Origin: an uncultured Sphingomonadaceae bacterium
Lineage (GTDB): Bacteria; Pseudomonadota; Alphaproteobacteria; Sphingomonadales; Sphingomonadaceae
DNA: 64,000 nucleotides
Assembly (NCBI GenBank): GCA_947499255.1
Contig: CANMNF010000001.1
Span: forward strand, 992,001-1,056,000
Direction: 5' to 3'
How positions within the stretch are numbered: position 1 is the first letter of the stretch; every line of letters starts with the position of its first letter. Position numbers and translations under genes: made by a program. Under the pieces are notes generated by a model. That model was given only the letters and a program-made list of their open reading frames with translations. It was not told where the DNA came from and did not search any database. Below are positions 60,967 through 64,000 of this stretch, in pieces.

Positions 60967-61271
60967 CGAGCGACGCTCCCCCTCATCACTTCTCCGACAG
61001 ACAAGATTACCGAACACGGCTTCCTATCTTGTTCAAAAGAAATCATCATTTCCCAATCAGTTGCGACCGCAATTGAATGTCTTCCGGGCAATTGAGAACC
61101 GAAAGGAAGGCCAAAGCTCTTCCAATTTCGAAGAGTCGCGAAATCTGGCGCAGCGCGAATAACTGCGAGCCTTCGCCTTGCAGCTGCTATGACTGCAACC
61201 GGCAAGTTCGTTTCCGCCGCCTTTCCAGTCTCGATTAGCGCGAGAATTGGTTCATCAAAAAGCACTTCCAT
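60963..61271 (-). CDS. HigB-like (RelE superfamily) toxin
   Basis: 102 residues from ATG 61271 (MEVLFDEPILALIETG). A RelE/HigB-like fold is suggested by LPVAVIAAARRRLAVIRAAP, DFATLRNWKSFGLP, the GRHSIAVATDWEMMISFEQD strand-turn-strand and the C-terminal VILSVGEVMRG. These ribonuclease toxins cut mRNA on the ribosome. It is the first gene of the three-gene operon and overlaps the antitoxin-like gene by 4 bases. A TTG at 61280 is the only other candidate start. Confidence 0.7.
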   Translation of the reverse strand: MEVLFDEPILALIETGKAAETNLPVAVIAAARRRLAVIRAAPDFATLRNWKSFGLPFGSQLPGRHSIAVATDWEMMISFEQDRKPCSVILSVGEVMRGSVAR

Positions 61272-61277
61272 TCCTGG

Positions 61278-61306
61278 CAAATACGGCGGAAAAAATACTT
61301 TGTCAA
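61278..61306 (-). promoter_or_regulatory. Predicted promoter of the HigB operon
   Basis: On the minus strand TTGACA (61301-61306), a 17-base spacer, and TATTTG (61278-61283) form a good sigma70-type promoter. The predicted transcription start would be about at the toxin ATG 61271, implying a leaderless or nearly leaderless mRNA. The imperfect CTTAA / TTAAG inverted repeat (61314-61332) just upstream could be an autoregulatory operator. Confidence 0.5.
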
Positions 61307-61378
61307 TAACAACCTTAATGCAAGGCGTTAAGTCGCCTATTTCGATGGATGGTCAAGACAGCCCGCGCCCGTCCCCTC

Positions 61379-61462
61379 TCACCTGCCCAGCATAGCCTTG
61401 ACATACCGACCCGTGTGGCTCCTCGGATTGCGCACGACATCCTCAGCCTTGCCCTCAGCCAT
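61379..61462 (-). pseudogene. Orphan UvrA C-terminal fragment
   Basis: In one minus-strand frame 27 codons run from ATG 61462 to TGA 61379 and encode MAEGKAEDVVRNPRSHTG followed by RYVKAMLGR. This aligns with the end of uvrA just upstream ([17 protein letters not shown], then QYLATMFER): both have the AxG-x-V-PRS-TG-Y-ML/MF pattern that ends UvrA proteins. The frame is closed by stops further upstream, so it is a broken copy of a uvrA 3' end. It lies 31 bases beyond the uvrA stop. Confidence 0.65.
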
Positions 61463-61493
61463 CCTGCCACAGTTTCAGCACAGGCATCATCGC

Positions 61494-64000
61494 CTACCGT
61501 TCGAACATTGTCGCAAGATACTGCCCGGTATAGGACCGCGGCTCCTTGGCGACGGTTTCGGGAGTTCCAGCGGCGATGATCTCACCTCCGCGCACACCGC
61601 CATCCGGACCCAGATCCAGCACCCAATCCGCGGTTTTGATCACATCCAGATTATGCTCAATCACCACCACGGAATTGCCTTGATCCACCAGACGGTGCAG
61701 CACTTCGAGCAGCTTGCGCACATCTTCAAAGTGCAGGCCAGTAGTGGGCTCATCAAGGATATAGAGCGTTTGTCCGGTGGAGCGTTTGGACAGCTCCTTG
61801 GCCAGTTTTACGCGCTGCGCCTCTCCGCCCGATAGCGTGGTGGCTTGCTGGCCCACTTTGACGTAGCCCAGCCCCACCTCGTTGAGCATATGCATTTTGT
61901 CACGGATCGGGGGGACGGCTTTGAAAAAACCCTCGGCATCCTCAATCGTCATATCGAGCACATCGGCAATGGAGAGGCCTTTGAACTTCACCTCCAGCGT
62001 CTCCCGATTGTAACGCCGCCCGCCGCATTCCTCGCAGGTGACATAGACATCGGGGAGGAAGTGCATCTCGATCTTGATCAGGCCATCGCCGGTGCACGCC
62101 TCGCAGCGGCCCCCTTTGACGTTGAAGGAGAAGCGGCCCGGTTTGTATCCGCGCGCTTTGGCTTCGGGCAGGCCGGCGAACCAATCGCGGATATTGGTGA
62201 AGGCGCCGGTATAGGTTGCCGGGTTAGAGCGCGGGGTGCGGCCGATGGGGGATTGGTCGATCTCGATGATCTTGTCGCAATATTCCAGCCCCTCCACCCG
62301 GTCATGCGACCCTGCGATAACGCGCGCATTGTTCAGCGTGCGGGCTGCGGCGGCATAAAGCGTGTCGATGGTGAAAGAGGATTTGCCAGAGCCGCTGACC
62401 CCGGTAACGCAGGTAAACGTGCCCAGGGGGATGGAGGCGGTCACATCCTTGAGGTTGTTCGCCTTTGCGCCATGCACGGTGAGCTGGTGGCCATTGCCTT
62501 TGCGGCGTTCTGGCGGGACGGCGATCTCGCGCCGTCCGGTGAGGTAATCGGCGGTCAGGCTGCGTTTGGCGCGCAGGATCTGTTTGAGCGTGCCTTGCGC
62601 CACCACTTCGCCGCCATGCACGCCTGCGCCCGGCCCCAGATCGACGACATGATCGGCGCTGCGAATGGCGTCCTCATCATGCTCCACCACGATCACGGTA
62701 TTGCCCAAATCGCGCAGGCGTTTCAACGTTTCGAGCAGGCGATCATTGTCGCGCTGATGCAGGCCGATGCTGGGTTCATCCAGCACATAGAGCACGCCGG
62801 AAAGCCCGCTGCCGATCTGGCTGGCAAGGCGAATGCGCTGGCTCTCCCCGCCGCTCAACGTGCCGCTGGTGCGATCAAGGTTGAGGTAATCAAGACCCAC
62901 ATTATCGAGGAAGCCGAGCCGTTCGTTGATCTCTTTCAAAATGGCTTTGGCGATCTGGCTTTGTTGATCGGTCAGCTGATCGTCCAGCGCCAGGAACCAG
63001 GCTTTGGCATCGGACACGCTCATGCGCGTAGGGCTGCTGATATGGGTGCCTGCGATTTTCACCGCCAGCGCCTTTTCATTCAGCCGCGCCCCGCCGCAGC
63101 TTTCACACGGTTGTGCGGTCTGGAATTTGGACAGTTCTTCCTGCATCCAAGCGCTGTCGGTTTGCATCAAGCGGCGTTGCAGATTGCCCAGCACACCTTC
63201 GAACGGCTTTTTGACGGTATATTGCTTGCGCCCATCTTTGAAAGTCAGCGCGACCGCTTTGCCGCGCGTACCGTTGAGAATGATGTCCTGATTGTCCGCC
63301 CCCAGATCGCGCCACGGCGTGTTGAGATCAAAGCCATATTGCGCCGCCAGGCTGCCCAGAACCTGCATGTAATACGGGCTTGGCGGGTTGGATTTGGCCC
63401 ACGGCACCACCGCGCCTTTCTTCAGCGTCAATTCTTCATTGGGCACGACCAATTGCGGATCGAACAGCTGCTTTTCACCAATGCCATCACACGTCGCACA
63501 AGCCCCTTGCGGCGCGTTGAAGGAGAACAGCCGCGGTTCAATCTCTTCAATCGTGAAGCCGCTGACGGGGCAGGCAAACTTCTCTGAAAAGACGATGCGG
63601 TTCGGCGGTAGGCCAGCGCCTTTCATTTTGCCGCCGTCACTCCCACTCGCGCGAGGGGGCTGGGGGGTGGGCGAGGAAGGCGTAGCCGCAGGCCCACCCC
63701 CGGCCCCTCCCACAGGCGGGAGGGGAGATTGACCGAGAAGCTGCGCCACAGTCCCATCTGCAAGGTCCACATAGGCCAGCCCGTCCGCCAGTTTCAGCGC
63801 GGTTTCAAACGAATCCGCCAGCCGCGTTTCCAGCCCCGGTTTTACCGCCAGCCGGTCCACCACAACTTCAATGTCATGCTTGAACTTCTTATCGAGCGCA
63901 GGCGCATCTTCGATCCCGTAAAGCTCGCCATCAATGCGCACTCGCGTGAAGCCTGCTTTCTGCCATTCGGCCAGCTCGCGGCGATATTCGCCTTTGCGCC
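61494..64000 (-). CDS. uvrA: Excinuclease ABC subunit A (partial; continues beyond the right edge)
   Basis: DNA-damage recognition ATPase of nucleotide excision repair. About 835 codons are in the window; the frame stays open to base 64000, where [20 protein letters not shown] is read. Seen here: the CATCDGIG zinc-type module, the signature [21 protein letters not shown] with Walker [17 protein letters not shown], the second ATPase Walker [36 protein letters not shown] and the second signature [18 protein letters not shown]. It contains an unusual insertion of about 45 residues (Pro/Gly/Ser-rich) between ADGTVAQ and [10 protein letters not shown], discussed under findings. Confidence 0.96.
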   Translation of the reverse strand, partial: RKGEYRRELAEWQKAGFTRVRIDGELYGIEDAPALDKKFKHDIEVVVDRLAVKPGLETRLADSFETALKLADGLAYVDLADGTVAQLLGQSPLPPVGGAGGGPAATPSSPTPQPPRASGSDGGKMKGAGLPPNRIVFSEKFACPVSGFTIEEIEPRLFSFNAPQGACATCDGIGEKQLFDPQLVVPNEELTLKKGAVVPWAKSNPPSPYYMQVLGSLAAQYGFDLNTPWRDLGADNQDIILNGTRGKAVALTFKDGRKQYTVKKPFEGVLGNLQRRLMQTDSAWMQEELSKFQTAQPCESCGGARLNEKALAVKIAGTHISSPTRMSVSDAKAWFLALDDQLTDQQSQIAKAILKEINERLGFLDNVGLDYLNLDRTSGTLSGGESQRIRLASQIGSGLSGVLYVLDEPSIGLHQRDNDRLLETLKRLRDLGNTVIVVEHDEDAIRSADHVVDLGPGAGVHGGEVVAQGTLKQILRAKRSLTADYLTGRREIAVPPERRKGNGHQLTVHGAKANNLKDVTASIPLGTFTCVTGVSGSGKSSFTIDTLYAAAARTLNNARVIAGSHDRVEGLEYCDKIIEIDQSPIGRTPRSNPATYTGAFTNIRDWFAGLPEAKARGYKPGRFSFNVKGGRCEACTGDGLIKIEMHFLPDVYVTCEECGGRRYNRETLEVKFKGLSIADVLDMTIEDAEGFFKAVPPIRDKMHMLNEVGLGYVKVGQQATTLSGGEAQRVKLAKELSKRSTGQTLYILDEPTTGLHFEDVRKLLEVLHRLVDQGNSVVVIEHNLDVIKTADWVLDLGPDGGVRGGEIIAAGTPETVAKEPRSYTGQYLATMFER
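63637..63732. repeat. Palindromic GC-rich element inserted in frame in uvrA
   Basis: CCCCTCCC / GGGAGGGG (8 bp, about 63703-63725) and GGGGGGTGGGC / GCCCACCCCCGG (about 63661-63703) form nested inverted repeats. The segment is far more G/C-homopolymeric than the rest of the gene. It encodes the Pro/Gly/Ser-rich peptide ([18 protein letters not shown], then [12 protein letters not shown]) and keeps the uvrA frame. Similar palindromic repeats are, as far as I know, dispersed in sphingomonad genomes; no second copy was seen in this window. Confidence 0.65.

Noticed and set aside
61845-63587. 580-codon plus-strand open frame opposite uvrA
   Set aside because: It is the antisense of the UvrA ATPase domains, where codons opposing stops are rare. 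No family features.
1-64000. CRISPR arrays, insertion sequences, rRNA operons
   Set aside because: No regularly spaced identical repeats, no transposase-like protein with DDE pattern, and no rRNA core motif seen on either strand.

Overview
The window reads as chromosomal DNA of an alphaproteobacterium, most likely a sphingomonad of the Erythrobacteraceae type. Evidence from sequence: the CckA/CpdR cell-cycle phosphorelay components, a recA gene preceded by the alphaproteobacterial SOS box GTTC-N7-GTTC, a NADP-type isocitrate dehydrogenase, high GC with TTA/CTA/TCA codons largely avoided, and a GC-rich palindromic element of the kind I associate with sphingomonad genomes. Genus is inference only.

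Layout. 0-1.8 kb: terminator, N-formylglutamate amidohydrolase, CpdR and tRNA-Val(GAC). 1.8-10.3 kb: a fatty-acid degradation locus with a MerR regulator and FadD on the minus strand facing FadA-FadB-FadE and a nitronate monooxygenase-like gene, separated by an intergenic region with a LiuR-like operator. 10.3-13.2 kb: a compact type III polyketide synthase / methyltransferase / FAD oxidoreductase cluster. 13.2-20.7 kb: Icd, a CPA2 cation/proton antiporter, a 59-residue hydrophilic protein, AlaS and RecA. 20.7-27.7 kb: two tandem secreted DUF4139 proteins, CckA, a DUF2062 membrane protein and SmpB. 27.8-34.6 kb: S9 peptidase, DUF885 lipoprotein, DapA, a soluble-type lytic transglycosylase and a small membrane protein. 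34.6-35.9 kb: a small accessory scar with a truncated HK97 gp10-type phage gene. 36-44.6 kb: GreB, patatin phospholipase, YqiJ/YqiK flotillin pair, an IalB-like protein, RlmN, a YciB-like membrane protein and a MOSC protein. 44.6-55.9 kb: NadE, two secreted proteins, a pteridine-reductase-like SDR, a cytochrome b / molybdopterin oxidoreductase pair, two consecutive cyclopropane-fatty-acid synthases, a MATE exporter and ArgG.

55.9-64 kb is the most unusual part. The 0.7 kb after argG has DnaA-box-like inverted repeats and a series of C(UUCG)G and GNRA tetraloop hairpins on the plus strand, suggesting an unannotated structured RNA. RlpA and a membrane-tethered L7/L12-like protein follow. Then come minus-strand genes of unknown function, including a terminase-small-subunit-like HTH protein with a repeat-rich acidic tail, and an AT-richer three-gene operon (HigB-like toxin, HTH-ImmA/IrrE protease, unknown 160-residue protein). 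That operon abuts uvrA, which runs off the right edge. uvrA carries an apparent in-frame palindromic insertion, and a second, orphan UvrA C-terminus lies just downstream of its stop codon.

How the genes connect: CckA and CpdR belong to the same phosphorelay (through ChpT, not in the window). The beta-oxidation enzymes could share acyl-CoA pools with the neighbouring type III PKS. The YqiJ/YqiK, Cfa and lytic transglycosylase genes all concern the envelope. recA and uvrA are DNA-repair genes.
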